A stretch of DNA of 64,000 nucleotides from CAZSHX01 sp964606895 (GTDB lineage Bacteria; Bacteroidota; Ignavibacteria; Kapaibacteriales; UBA2268). Position 1 is the first letter of the stretch. Each line of letters starts with the position of its first letter. The stretch is taken from contig CAZSHX010000005.1 of assembly GCA_964606895.1 (NCBI GenBank), forward strand, positions 1-64,000, read 5' to 3'. Shown here piece by piece: positions 1 to 8,431 of this stretch. Position numbers and translations under genes: made by a program. The notes beneath the pieces are model-generated. The model was not told where the DNA came from. It saw only the letters and a program-made list of their open reading frames with translations, and searched no databases.

Positions 1-10
1 TTTACACATA

Positions 11-177
11 CCAGAGGGGGAAAGGGGGTGTGTCACTAAATCAAGCTTCTGTGCGGCAATTCAGGGACGTTTTTTTCAAGTCTAACAGAAATGCAAATTG
101 ACATTTACTCTGAAATTACATCATATTCTACTTCGTTTGATAACACACCCCCCTGCCCCTCTTTCTAGAGGGGTGAT
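11..177. repeat. G-rich/C-rich inverted repeat at the left edge
   Basis: A G-rich stretch at about 13-33 (AGAGGGGGAAAGGGGG followed by TGTGT) is roughly the reverse complement of the C-rich stretch at about 144-173. The right arm also contains its own small hairpin, CCCCTCT-TTCT-AGAGGGG. No gene is visible here. It may be the remnant of a repeat element whose other end lies outside the window. Confidence 0.4.
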
Positions 178-188
178 AAGATTCCAAA

Positions 189-305
189 TTGCATCTTTCA
201 ATTTTTTTAAGAAGATGCAATATTCACATAACCCATTGATATTATTTCATATAACGATATTTTTGTCATTGCATCTTTGAATGTAAAATGATGCAAAGAT
301 GCAAT
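189..305. repeat. Interspersed TTGCATC repeat, copy A
   Basis: TTGCATCTTT (189-198) and AGATGCAA (213-220) form a first hairpin. A conserved AT-rich core follows (AACCCATTGATATTATTTC region). A second set, TTGCATCTTT (269-278) with GATGCAA and AGATGCAA (290-305), ends the unit. The same arrangement recurs near 399, 6685, 29766 and 30506. No intact reading frame covers it. Confidence 0.75.
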
Positions 306-398
306 TTTTGGTGAATATTCGGCAAAGTCTTGAACTGGGATTTCTGGGATTTAATGGATTAAGAGGATTCATATTCTTAAAACCTTATTTTTCTCAAA

Positions 399-655
399 TT
401 GCATTGCATCCTCATAAAAAATACTGTAAAAGATGCAATACTTTTTCATCTAACCCATTGATACTATTTCATATAACGATATTTTTGTCATTGCATCTTT
501 GGATTCAAAAAGATGCAAAGATGCAAATTTTTATCGCCCTCTCCTTCAGAGAGGTTTAGGGAGAGGTCTTATATTTCAATGAACGAGTTAAAGATAATTA
601 ACGAAAATAATGGCTATTTATTGCTACGGTAATAAGGTAAAATATATTATTTTAG
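399..655. repeat. Interspersed TTGCATC repeat, copy B with 130-bp extension
   Basis: The core (399-526) matches copy A. The sequence after it (527 to about 655: CGCCCTCTCC, then TTTCAATGAACGAGTT, then GGCTATTTATTGC) also matches what follows copy E (about 30629-30765). The full repeated unit is therefore about 250 bp, longer than the core seen in the other copies. The rest of 656-882 contains a hairpin repeat (687-708) and otherwise AT-rich sequence with no gene that I can support. Confidence 0.7.
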
Positions 656-686
656 GTCAGGAGTTGCCTGCTGACAAAGTTGAAGA

Positions 687-708
687 CGGCAGGAGAGAAC
701 TCCTGCCG
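687..708. repeat. CGGCAGGAG/CTCCTGCCG hairpin, left copy
   Basis: A perfect 9-bp stem (CGGCAGGAG, loop AGAA, CTCCTGCCG) is followed by AGAGATGTAAATAAAAAA. A related hairpin plus a similar A-rich tail occurs at 3911-3955, after the next gene. The two copies bracket the 993-residue T9SS gene in the same orientation. Confidence 0.6.
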
Positions 709-882
709 AGAGATGTAAATAAAAAATACAGTCATAACTTTTATTTTGAAAAAATCGTAAATTATTTCATAAAAACCCTAAACATCTTTTGTTATTTAAA
801 TTAAGTTTTGTAATTTTAATATTGTTGAATGATACAAAAATTGCATTATAATTTTTTTATATAAATAATCAACAGGTGCGAT

Positions 883-3864
883 ATGGCTAAAACCAAAAAC
901 TCGCTGTTTCTCGTAATATTTTTATTTTTATTCGTTCAGATTTCAGGCTCCATTTTTCTGAAAGCCGAAAACCAGCCTTGTTACGGCAAATCTGAATGGA
1001 AGATTGTTAAAACTGATTTCGGTGTGCCGGCTACCGGCGAAGTCAGCGTCGTCGTTCCGAACGGCGTACCCATCGGGAAGGATTTTTCTATTGCAGGAGT
1101 ATGGGCTCAAAGCAAAGCTAAATATCCTAATGCCCGTTATTCTATAATTGCAGGGTTTTCCAAAACGGCTGACGAAGAAACAGCCGACTTCTACAAAAAC
1201 GGCATTCCCTACTTCGAAAGAGTATTTTTCAAAGAAGTAAATATTACCTCAAACACCTTCAATCTCAAAATTAATATTTCTGAAGATACTTCTAAAACTC
1301 CACACAAATTTGTTAAAATTCAGGTACAGGTTTTTGCCGGAAATGACAATGACGCGAATGCTCCAGCTTATCTGGAAGTAAGGATTTACAAAGTCCCGGT
1401 CATTAATGACTTGAAAGGAAATGTGCAAATCATTTCGGCGATAGACATGAAAACAGGCGACTACACACTTCAACATTTAAATCAAGCTCTGATTGTCGTT
1501 GATGATGCAAACGGTATAAATGCCTACAACACCAAATCTGACGAAAACGGCTGTTATTCAACTCCATTGCCTAAGGACGGTGGGGACTACATATTGAGGA
1601 TAACAAGTACGAAAGACGATTTTTTCAGAAACGTAAAACATATCGAACCATCACGGGTGGACACTTGGCTTCCAGTCGGATTGTTGGACGAGAATAAAAA
1701 GTTGATGACAAATCTGACTAAACTGGATTTTCTAGCCAGTCTTTTTTATGGATTCTACAAGCCTGAAATTCCGATGGCAATAAATTACGATATCGGCAAA
1801 CAAGATGATTATGCAAATAGTTTGAAGCGATATTCAGGCGATTTTGCCGATATGCAGGCTTTGGATTCGGACAGTGCGAGAAATGAAGCATTTATGAGGT
1901 CAATGCTCTATCTCACTTTTATGGATTCAACTTTCTATATCACGCAAAATCTAAGCGGCGAAGCAGTTAAATTAATGGTTGATGCGGGTATAGCACTTTA
2001 TTCATTAATTGATTTCCAAGAAAGTGTTGCTAAAATATCGAAAAAAATTGAACCTGAAATTATACAGAAGACTGTTACTGAAAAGCTGAATGGGGCAATT
2101 CTTGAATTAAGCTATCGTTTTATCGAAGACTTTATTTTTAAAATGAATCTTTCACCAAAGAATAAAAAATATGGTGAAGCTGTCAAAGAAGCATTTGCTA
2201 AAATGAAAGCATCAATGATGGAAAAAGCCGGCAAGAAACCAAATGAAGCCATGGTTAAGACTTTGGTTGAGGATGTGATAAAGAATGCTGTTGTAATTCC
2301 AGTAAACGAAGTCATCCTCGGTTATTTTGTTTGGTACACCGGCGATTTGATCGGAGAGTCAATTCAAAAGGCAACATCAAATAACATTAACGGAACGATG
2401 AAAGATTCATGGAAAACTGTTATGCAAATGGTTCCTGATAATCAGAAAAAGATGAAAGAAGTTATCGAACGAGCCAAACAGGACAAAATGACTGCTAACT
2501 GGGAATCAACTCTTGCGGCTTTAGTACTTGCGGCAATCGCAATTACTTCGCTTGTATTGGCTCAGGTGGAGATTTCTATTCCTGCTTTCATCGGTGCAGC
2601 AACGCACATTTGCATCCTCATAAAAAATCTTTCTATAGTCACAATATTAAAAGCGGCTGTTTCGCTGTTGTACGCAATAGGCTATCAAAACGATAATTTG
2701 GATTATGGTTTGCAGACGGCATACAATGCCAATTATGTTCCGCAAATAATCAACACCAGAACAGACAAGACTAACAACAAGGCACAATACAACAGAATGC
2801 TTTCCGACCCATACGTTCTCGACTTTCAGGCAAAATCGGCAAATTATATTAAAGCTATTGACAAAGGACTTGAATCGGCAAAAACAAAGGTTGCCAATGA
2901 TATTAAAACGTCTTTTTCTGCGATTTCCGATGCTGAAGATTCGTTGAATGTGGTCCTAGATTATATCCAGAATAGATTCTATGCCGTCGGAAACAAAGCT
3001 ATTGCAAACGACAGCACTTTAAATCAGAAATATGATTTGTTGGGTCAACGAAAGTATTTGAGTACATTCGACAGAATGATTCTCAACCTTAGATTTGTTC
3101 AGCATATTTACCAAACTGACCCTGCTCCTTCACTCGATTCTCTAACATGGCAGGCTGATACAGTCAAGGCATCGCTTACCGCTCTGGGATTATCGGTTGC
3201 AGAAGTAATGCCGGCTTTATCTGCAATTAAAGGTCCAGCCTATCTGCAATTTTCAGGCGGCAACGTTTCGCCATTATTTCCAAAACCTCAAACCGATATA
3301 AATGTCCACACCGTTATTAAAAATATCGGAGATGAGGACGCAGACTCCGTTACAGTTAAAATTGTGCCTGACTCCGGGATTACTTTAAAATCTGTTCAGC
3401 AGTTCTACTATACTAAAGTCTCGGTAAATGATCTGAAGACTATCGATTGGACAATGACAGTGGCTGATTCAACGAAACATGTAGGATATTATCTGATTGA
3501 GATTACAGGCAAAGGACTTGAGAAGAAATCTGAATCGTTCGTATTCAATCTTGATTCTAAAGAGGCTCCGGTTGGAGTTGCAGGCGAAAATATCAGCGAA
3601 CCTTTTGAATTTGCGATAAATGGTATTTTTCCAAATCCTTGTTTTGATAATGTAACGATAAAAGTACAAGTCGAAACAGCAGAAATTACCGAACTTGGAA
3701 TATATGATTTTCTAGGTAAAAAGATATTATCACGAAAATTTGAATTAGACAAAGGAGATTACGACTTCAATCTGAATCTTGCCGGTCTTCCAAGCGGTGT
3801 TTATATAGCAAAACTATCTAACAGCAAAAAATCCGCTATCGGACAGTTTCAAGTAGTGAAATAG
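883..3864 (+). CDS. Large exported protein with T9SS type A sorting domain
   Basis: This 993-residue protein begins with a Sec signal peptide (MAKTKNSLFLVIFLFLFVQ, hydrophobic to about residue 27). It ends with a T9SS type A sorting domain (from about residue 913: FPNPCFDNVTIKV, then YDFLGKKILSR, then LPSGVYIAKL and a final QVVK). About residues 185-270 look like a carboxypeptidase-regulatory-like beta-sandwich. About 330-560 is helical and charged, and 550-610 holds long hydrophobic stretches. About 800-890 resembles a CARDB-like adhesion sandwich. The inferred fate is export by Sec and then T9SS anchoring or release at the cell surface. I do not recognise the central domain, and the hydrophobic stretches are unusual for a soluble surface protein. 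It starts at an ATG after AGGTGCGAT. Confidence 0.85.
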   Translation: MAKTKNSLFLVIFLFLFVQISGSIFLKAENQPCYGKSEWKIVKTDFGVPATGEVSVVVPNGVPIGKDFSIAGVWAQSKAKYPNARYSIIAGFSKTADEETADFYKNGIPYFERVFFKEVNITSNTFNLKINISEDTSKTPHKFVKIQVQVFAGNDNDANAPAYLEVRIYKVPVINDLKGNVQIISAIDMKTGDYTLQHLNQALIVVDDANGINAYNTKSDENGCYSTPLPKDGGDYILRITSTKDDFFRNVKHIEPSRVDTWLPVGLLDENKKLMTNLTKLDFLASLFYGFYKPEIPMAINYDIGKQDDYANSLKRYSGDFADMQALDSDSARNEAFMRSMLYLTFMDSTFYITQNLSGEAVKLMVDAGIALYSLIDFQESVAKISKKIEPEIIQKTVTEKLNGAILELSYRFIEDFIFKMNLSPKNKKYGEAVKEAFAKMKASMMEKAGKKPNEAMVKTLVEDVIKNAVVIPVNEVILGYFVWYTGDLIGESIQKATSNNINGTMKDSWKTVMQMVPDNQKKMKEVIERAKQDKMTANWESTLAALVLAAIAITSLVLAQVEISIPAFIGAATHICILIKNLSIVTILKAAVSLLYAIGYQNDNLDYGLQTAYNANYVPQIINTRTDKTNNKAQYNRMLSDPYVLDFQAKSANYIKAIDKGLESAKTKVANDIKTSFSAISDAEDSLNVVLDYIQNRFYAVGNKAIANDSTLNQKYDLLGQRKYLSTFDRMILNLRFVQHIYQTDPAPSLDSLTWQADTVKASLTALGLSVAEVMPALSAIKGPAYLQFSGGNVSPLFPKPQTDINVHTVIKNIGDEDADSVTVKIVPDSGITLKSVQQFYYTKVSVNDLKTIDWTMTVADSTKHVGYYLIEITGKGLEKKSESFVFNLDSKEAPVGVAGENISEPFEFAINGIFPNPCFDNVTIKVQVETAEITELGIYDFLGKKILSRKFELDKGDYDFNLNLAGLPSGVYIAKLSNSKKSAIGQFQVVK

Positions 3865-3910
3865 TAATTATTTAAATCTTTAGCATGAGTTGTCCCCTAT
3901 ACTTAGAAAA

Positions 3911-3955
3911 GCAGGAGGCAACTCCTGCCGAGAGAAGATACAAACAAAAAAAATA
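3911..3955. repeat. GCAGGAG/CTCCTGC hairpin, right copy
   Basis: GCAGGAG (3911-3917), loop GCAA, CTCCTGC (3922-3928), then CGAGAGAAGATACAAACAAA. It is the partner of the hairpin at 687-708. It lies between convergent genes and could act as a weak terminator, although no clean T-tract follows it on the plus strand. Confidence 0.5.
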
Positions 3956-3968
3956 TTTTTTTTATACA

Positions 3969-4727
3969 TTACCTTACTACCGAAAATTTATAAGTTTTCT
4001 CATTTATTCCGATGAAATAGATGCCGTTATTTAGAAGTGAAATATCAATTGATATTTTCTGTAGTTCCTCAAATATTCTATTCTCATAGAGACAATTCCC
4101 AAAGATGTCGTAGATTTTGATATTTGTCAATTCTTGGAATTTAGTATTTTGAAAATCAATGATGATTGTATTATCTTTTTGATTAATGATAATGTTTAAA
4201 GAATTTTTGGATATTTCAAATACATAATCTAAATTTGGTAACCTTGATAGTACGCAATAATCAACAGTATCAATGTTCCTAATATTTTTTTTGACAGAGT
4301 CTACTAATTGGTAATTCTCAAATTCTATTTCAAAAAGTGGTACTCTTATATGGTCGCTGTCATTGATATCGCGACTATATCTTTTTAAAGTATAGTTTCC
4401 GTATTTAGTTACTAAATTATGAAATGCGTTTCTAATTTCTACGAGATTCGTATCAATATCCACCCATGAATAGATGCTGTCCACTAATAAAGGTTTTATC
4501 CGGAAAATATATGTTTCAGTATGGATTTTATAAGATTTCCTTGCGTACCATTTGCCATAAGTTGGCGAGGTGATACAAGTATCTATCTTAACTGAATCAG
4601 GATTGTAGAAGCCATTTGGTTTATCGTTTGGATAAACCATTTTCAAACAACTATCATTCACAGCTAATAATTTTCCTGCAAAGAGGAAGCAAAGCAGAAT
4701 TGCAAAAACATAAATGAGCTTTTTCAT
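3969..4727 (-). CDS. Small exported protein with T9SS type A sorting domain
   Basis: About 252 residues from the preferred ATG at 4727 (MKKLIYVFAILLCFLFAGK, a good signal peptide); an ATG four codons upstream (4739) is possible. The C-terminus has a T9SS type A domain (IKIYDIFGNCLYENR, then LNNGIYFIGINEK, ending FSVVR). The middle region shows no family that I recognise. The gene converges on the preceding T9SS gene across 100 bp. It is probably another surface or secreted cargo protein; its function is unknown. Confidence 0.75.
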   Translation of the reverse strand: MKKLIYVFAILLCFLFAGKLLAVNDSCLKMVYPNDKPNGFYNPDSVKIDTCITSPTYGKWYARKSYKIHTETYIFRIKPLLVDSIYSWVDIDTNLVEIRNAFHNLVTKYGNYTLKRYSRDINDSDHIRVPLFEIEFENYQLVDSVKKNIRNIDTVDYCVLSRLPNLDYVFEISKNSLNIIINQKDNTIIIDFQNTKFQELTNIKIYDIFGNCLYENRIFEELQKISIDISLLNNGIYFIGINEKTYKFSVVR

Positions 4728-4850
4728 TTCATCGTCCAATCATGTTCAAATTATTAATAGTACTTTGAGATTAAATTACGAAATTTCCTCCGAACAAATA
4801 ATACAAATTTCATACAACTCGATTTTATTTTTTTGTGTGTAATATTTTAT

Positions 4851-6527
4851 TTACGCCATCAATTTTTTATATTTAATTCTGTGAGGTTCGGAATCGCCCA
4901 GCCTTGCTTTGCGGTTTTCTTCGTAGTCACTGAATGAACCTTCGAAGAAATACACCTGCGAGTCGCCTTCGAATGCAAGGATATGAGTTGCAACCCTATC
5001 AAGAAACCACCTGTCGTGGGAAATGATAACAGCACATCCGGCAAAACTCTCGATTCCTTCCTCCAAAGCCCTCAAAGTATTGATGTCAATATCGTTTGTA
5101 GGTTCATCAAGAAGAATAACATTTCCTTCATCCCGCAGAGTTTCGGCAAGTTGCAATCTGTTACGCTCGCCGCCGGAAAGAACCCCGCATTTTTTCTGTT
5201 GGTCTGAGCCGCTGAAATTGAATCTTGCAACATAAGCACGTGCGTTAATAGTTCTGCCGCCAAGCAATATTGTATCATGACCACCGGTAATTTGTTCGAA
5301 TACGGTTTTTTCCAAATCAACGCTTGAATGAAGCTGGTCAACATAAGCAATTTTGACTGTAGGTCCCACCGAGAAATCACCGCTGTCCGGCTCGACAAGT
5401 CCCATTATCATCTGGAATAAAGTAGTTTTTCCGGCTCCGTTCGGACCGATAATTCCGACAACTCCGGCAGGCGGAAGAGTGAAACTGAGATTTTCGAACA
5501 AAATCTTATCGCCGTAAGCTTTTGAAACATTATTTACTTCAATGACTTTATTTCCAAGTCTGGGACCGTTCGGAATGAATAATTCCAATCTTTCCTCTTT
5601 TTGCTTAATGTCCTCGTCCATCATTCGTTCATAAGCCGAAAGTCTTGCTTTTGATTTTGCCTGACGAGCCTTCGGCGACATACGAACCCATTCAAGTTCG
5701 CGTTCCAGAGTCTTTTTGCGTTTATCATTTGCTTTTCCTTCTTCTTCTAAGCGTTTGGATTTCTGGTCAAGCCATGACGAGTAATTTCCTTTCCAGGGAA
5801 TGCCTTCTCCTCTGTCCAGCTCGAGAATCCAGCCGGCAACATTATCAAGGAAGTACCTGTCGTGGGTTATGGCAATAACCGTTCCCTGATACTGCCTCAA
5901 ATATTCCTCGAGCCATTGGATTGATTCTGCATCAAGGTGGTTTGTCGGCTCATCCAATAGTAATATATCGGGTGCACTCAGAAGCAAACGGCAGAGAGCA
6001 ACGCGACGGCGCTCACCACCCGAAAGTTTCTTAACGGGAGTATCGCCATCAGGACAATTCAACGCATCCATTGCTCTATCCAGTTTACTTTCAAGCTCCC
6101 AACCTCCGTGTCTGTCAATCAAATCGGTAAGTTCGCCCTGACGGTCAATGACTTTTTGCATTTCGTCATCTTCCATCGGCTCGGCAAATTTCATTGAAAT
6201 CGCCTCGTATTCCTTGAGCAGGTCAACTGTTTCCTGCATACCCTGCGAAACGATATCCTTAACTGTAAGGTTATTGTCAAGTTGGGGGTCCTGCTCCAGA
6301 TAGCCCACTTTGTAACCGGGTACGAATGTTACTTTACCTTCGAATGATGTCTCGAGACCTGCAATGATTTTGAGTAAAGTTGACTTACCCGAACCATTGA
6401 GACCGATAATACCAATCTTGGCTCCGTAAAAAAATGAGAGGTAAATATCATTCAGCACCCTTTTGTTAGGGGGATAAATTTTACTTAAACCAATCATTGA
6501 AAAAATAATTTTATTATCTTCAGCCAT
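4851..6527 (-). CDS. ettA: Energy-dependent translational throttle protein EttA (ABC-F)
   Basis: An ABC-F ATPase of 558 residues, the usual EttA length, when started at the ATG at 6527 (MAEDNKIIF). It has two ATP-binding cassettes: Walker A GLNGSGKST and GPNGAGKTT, signatures LSGGERRRVALCRLLL and LSGGERNRLQL, and Walker B/DEPTN motifs DEPTNHLD and DEPTNDID. The EttA-type arm lies between the cassettes (ELEWVRMSPKARQAKSKARL). The family binds the ribosomal E site and gates the first translocation according to ATP/ADP level. The longer frame to 6575 adds 16 residues not seen in the family, so I reject that start. A consensus promoter lies at 6619-6650. It is a single-gene unit. Confidence 0.95.
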   Translation of the reverse strand: MAEDNKIIFSMIGLSKIYPPNKRVLNDIYLSFFYGAKIGIIGLNGSGKSTLLKIIAGLETSFEGKVTFVPGYKVGYLEQDPQLDNNLTVKDIVSQGMQETVDLLKEYEAISMKFAEPMEDDEMQKVIDRQGELTDLIDRHGGWELESKLDRAMDALNCPDGDTPVKKLSGGERRRVALCRLLLSAPDILLLDEPTNHLDAESIQWLEEYLRQYQGTVIAITHDRYFLDNVAGWILELDRGEGIPWKGNYSSWLDQKSKRLEEEGKANDKRKKTLERELEWVRMSPKARQAKSKARLSAYERMMDEDIKQKEERLELFIPNGPRLGNKVIEVNNVSKAYGDKILFENLSFTLPPAGVVGIIGPNGAGKTTLFQMIMGLVEPDSGDFSVGPTVKIAYVDQLHSSVDLEKTVFEQITGGHDTILLGGRTINARAYVARFNFSGSDQQKKCGVLSGGERNRLQLAETLRDEGNVILLDEPTNDIDINTLRALEEGIESFAGCAVIISHDRWFLDRVATHILAFEGDSQVYFFEGSFSDYEENRKARLGDSEPHRIKYKKLMA

Positions 6528-6618
6528 AAATATTTCTTTTTGAATTGAAAAAATTAAAAAAACATGCAAGAACAAGTGAAATCTGCTCTAAATAGCTATT
6601 TTTGTAATAAGTTATCCG

Positions 6619-6650
6619 CAAAAATAAGGAATAAACATCAGATAATCAAA
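6619..6650 (-). promoter_or_regulatory. Bacteroidota-type promoter of ettA
   Basis: On the minus strand, TTTG (6650-6647), a 20-nt spacer, then TATTTTTG (6626-6619) matches TTTG-N19/20-TAnnTTTG. Transcription would start near 6612, giving a leader of about 85 nt before the ettA ATG at 6527. Confidence 0.6.
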
Positions 6651-6673
6651 CACTTGTTTTGAAAGTTTAAGTT

Positions 6674-6910
6674 TTAATTCCAATTTGCATCTTTATATTT
6701 TTTTAAAAAAAATGCAATGAGTTTTTCATCTAACCTATTGATTTTATTTATAATAACGAGCTTTAACCTAAATGGTTTTGCTGGTGGTCCTATATCTTTT
6801 GAATAATATTTTTCGAATTCATTGTCAAATATTTCCCGGATTATCTTTTCTGATAGCAAAACTATTGGATTTTTCAAATCAATTATATTTTCTAATTTTT
6901 TCCTACACAA
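6674..6910 (-). pseudogene. Probable N-terminal remnant of an IS5-type transposase
   Basis: A 78-codon frame. It resembles the N-terminal (DUF772-like) part of IS5/IS1182-family transposases: a hydrophobic start near DLKNPIVLLSEKI, then FEKYYSKDIGPPAKPFRL (compare the usual GRPAxPxRL), then INRLDEKLI (compare the usual LSDExL). The frame stops where the DDE catalytic region should begin, and nothing downstream or upstream restores it. Its 3' part coincides with a copy of the TTGCATC repeat (about 6685-6770). The homology is my pattern judgement and not a search result; a small unrelated protein remains possible. Confidence 0.45.
6685..6770. repeat. Interspersed TTGCATC repeat, copy C
   Basis: TTTGCATCTTTATA (from 6684), AATGCAATGAG, then TCATCTAACCTATTGATTTTATTT and ATAACGA match the cores of copies A, B, D and E. 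The second TTGCATC set is missing. Unlike the other copies, this one reads through in frame on the minus strand as part of the transposase-like fragment at 6674-6910. Confidence 0.6.
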
Positions 6911-7066
6911 ATCTTCCTGACGGCTTTTAAATTGTTTTTGCTACATAATTTGATTGCAAGTATTTCAAACAAAATAATGAAATTCTGGGATAAATTACAA
7001 ACAATATTTATCCTCAAATATCTTCTTTCTCATCTGCTTATGACATTTTTACCGTCAACTAAATAA

Positions 7067-7086
7067 ATACCCTCTTTCGAGGGTAT
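7067..7086 (-). terminator. Hairpin after the small secreted protein gene
   Basis: ATACCCTC-TTTC-GAGGGTAT is a perfect 8-bp stem, 20 bp beyond the stop codon at 7106 of the minus-strand gene. It is followed on that strand by an AT-rich ATTTATTTAG run, so the U-tract is weak. Confidence 0.5.
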
Positions 7087-7105
7087 CCATTTAACTCAGA
7101 TTTTC

Positions 7106-7588
7106 CTATTCCGACTTGAAAAGATTTTCGGAATTATCGTCAAATTTGATATTTGTTACAATCCAATTCTGGCTTGGGGATTTATAAAATGTAAATATCC
7201 ATCTCATCGGGAAAAAATCGTGGTAACCGAGGTAACGGACTCTGACCAGAGAAGGAGTAACAAGCTCGGAATTTACGATTTCGTAAGTCTTTAGTTCACC
7301 GTAAAGTTTATTTGCTCTTTTGGTTTCAAAAATCAGTTTCTGAACCTGGTCCTGCCTTTGATTGACAGGGCTGTTTATAAGAAGTTCAGTAAATCCGTTT
7401 TCGATATTTTTTGAAATTAGTGTTTCAAAAAAACGGGATAATTTTTTCTGAATTTCATCGGGCATTGTATATTGACCAACCTGATTCTGGTCAGTGGAGC
7501 CCTTAGCTTTTGAAATAGAATTTTCCTGAGCAATCATCGGAAGACAGACTGCAAGATATATAAACAATGCAACTACTGTTTTTTTCAT
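7106..7588 (-). CDS. Small secreted protein of unknown function
   Basis: 160 residues. A clear signal peptide (MKKTVVALFIYLAVCLPMIAQ) is cleaved near residue 21. The remainder is a compact alpha+beta domain with FFETLISKNIENGFTELL, then MRWIFTFYKSPSQNW near the end. It looks like a snoaL/NTF2-like or DUF3887-type fold, but I cannot confirm that. It lies downstream of the pseudouridine synthase gene on the same strand, with its own putative promoter at 7642-7673. No function can be assigned. Confidence 0.7.
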   Translation of the reverse strand: MKKTVVALFIYLAVCLPMIAQENSISKAKGSTDQNQVGQYTMPDEIQKKLSRFFETLISKNIENGFTELLINSPVNQRQDQVQKLIFETKRANKLYGELKTYEIVNSELVTPSLVRVRYLGYHDFFPMRWIFTFYKSPSQNWIVTNIKFDDNSENLFKSE

Positions 7589-7641
7589 GTTAATCCATAT
7601 ATATTAAAAAAATTACTTAACTTTCATTAAACTTAGTTCAG

Positions 7642-7673
7642 CAAAAATAATGAATTTTTAGAGCAATCCTAAA
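7642..7673 (-). promoter_or_regulatory. Possible promoter of the 7106-7588 gene
   Basis: On the minus strand, TTTA (7673-7670), a 20-nt spacer and TATTTTTG (7649-7642). The -7 element is a full match and the -33 element differs by one base. The predicted start is near 7635, about 47 nt before the ATG. The -33 part overlaps the end of the upstream gene. Confidence 0.45.
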
Positions 7674-8425
7674 TATTTTTTCAGGTCGAATTCTTCTCTT
7701 TTCGTAAGATGTCTGAATTCGCCGCGGCTCATACCTTTAGTCGAGAGGTTGGCAAACGATTTACGGTCAAGTTTTCTAACTTCATAGTATAAAGCTTCGA
7801 ATATCCGCTTGACTTCATGATGCCTTCCTTCAGTAAGTGTCAGTGTTACTTTGGATTTATCCGTAGGATTAATGAAAACTTCGCAGGGAGAGGTCATTCC
7901 GTCTTCCAGTTCAATCCCTTTGGAAATCATTAGTGCATCAACAGGTTTTAAGGGTTTGTCAAGTCCGACAGTATAGGTTCTGGGAATCTGATACCGTGGA
8001 TGGATGAGTCTGTTGGCAAGCTCTCCGTCGTTAGTCAGGAGCAAAACGCCAGTAGTATTTCGGTCAAGTCTGCCAACGGGAAATATTCTTGCCCTTGAGT
8101 GAACAATATCCATAACAGTAGCTCTCCCCTGCTCATCACTTGCAGTGGTGATAGTATCCTTGGGTTTGTTCAGTAATACATAGGTAAAATGGATAACGGT
8201 TTTGATTGGGTCGCCATTGACGGTTATGAAATCAGTCTTTTTAACTTTGGTACCAAGTTCGGTAACTATCTTTTTATTGACGCGGACAACACCTGATGCT
8301 ATCATATCATCTGCCTTGCGTCTGGAACAGACACCGGATTCAGCAAGAAATTTGTTTAACCGGATTAAGTACGGCTCATCATATCTTTTTGTGTTTTTTG
8401 CGGGTTGTTTAATTGTTTTTCTCAT
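7658..8425 (-). CDS. rRNA pseudouridine synthase, RsuA/RluB family
   Basis: 255 residues. An N-terminal S4 RNA-binding domain (IRLNKFLAESGVCSRRKADD) is followed by a pseudouridine synthase catalytic domain with the family motif GRLDRNTTGVLLLTNDGE; the Asp in GRLD is the catalytic residue. The C-terminal TEGRHHEVKRIFEA motif is typical of RsuA/RluB/RluE/RluF enzymes. It isomerises a specific uridine in 16S or 23S rRNA; RluB (23S position 2605) is the likeliest role, but the sub-type cannot be fixed by eye. It starts 6 bp after the stop of the upstream peptidase gene, so the two are probably co-transcribed. Confidence 0.9.
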   Translation of the reverse strand: MRKTIKQPAKNTKRYDEPYLIRLNKFLAESGVCSRRKADDMIASGVVRVNKKIVTELGTKVKKTDFITVNGDPIKTVIHFTYVLLNKPKDTITTASDEQGRATVMDIVHSRARIFPVGRLDRNTTGVLLLTNDGELANRLIHPRYQIPRTYTVGLDKPLKPVDALMISKGIELEDGMTSPCEVFINPTDKSKVTLTLTEGRHHEVKRIFEALYYEVRKLDRKSFANLSTKGMSRGEFRHLTKREEFDLKKYLGLL

Positions 8426-8431
8426 TTTTTT

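Noticed and set aside
98..559. Two small plus-strand frames through repeat copies A and B
   Set aside because: They consist almost entirely of the TTGCATC repeat (shared PLILFHITIFLSLHL segment); there is no start signal and the repeat is non-coding elsewhere.
610..804. A 64-codon plus-strand frame after repeat copy B
   Set aside because: It starts inside the extended repeat shared with 30629-30765 and crosses the 687-708 hairpin; composition and position look like chance coding of repeat DNA.
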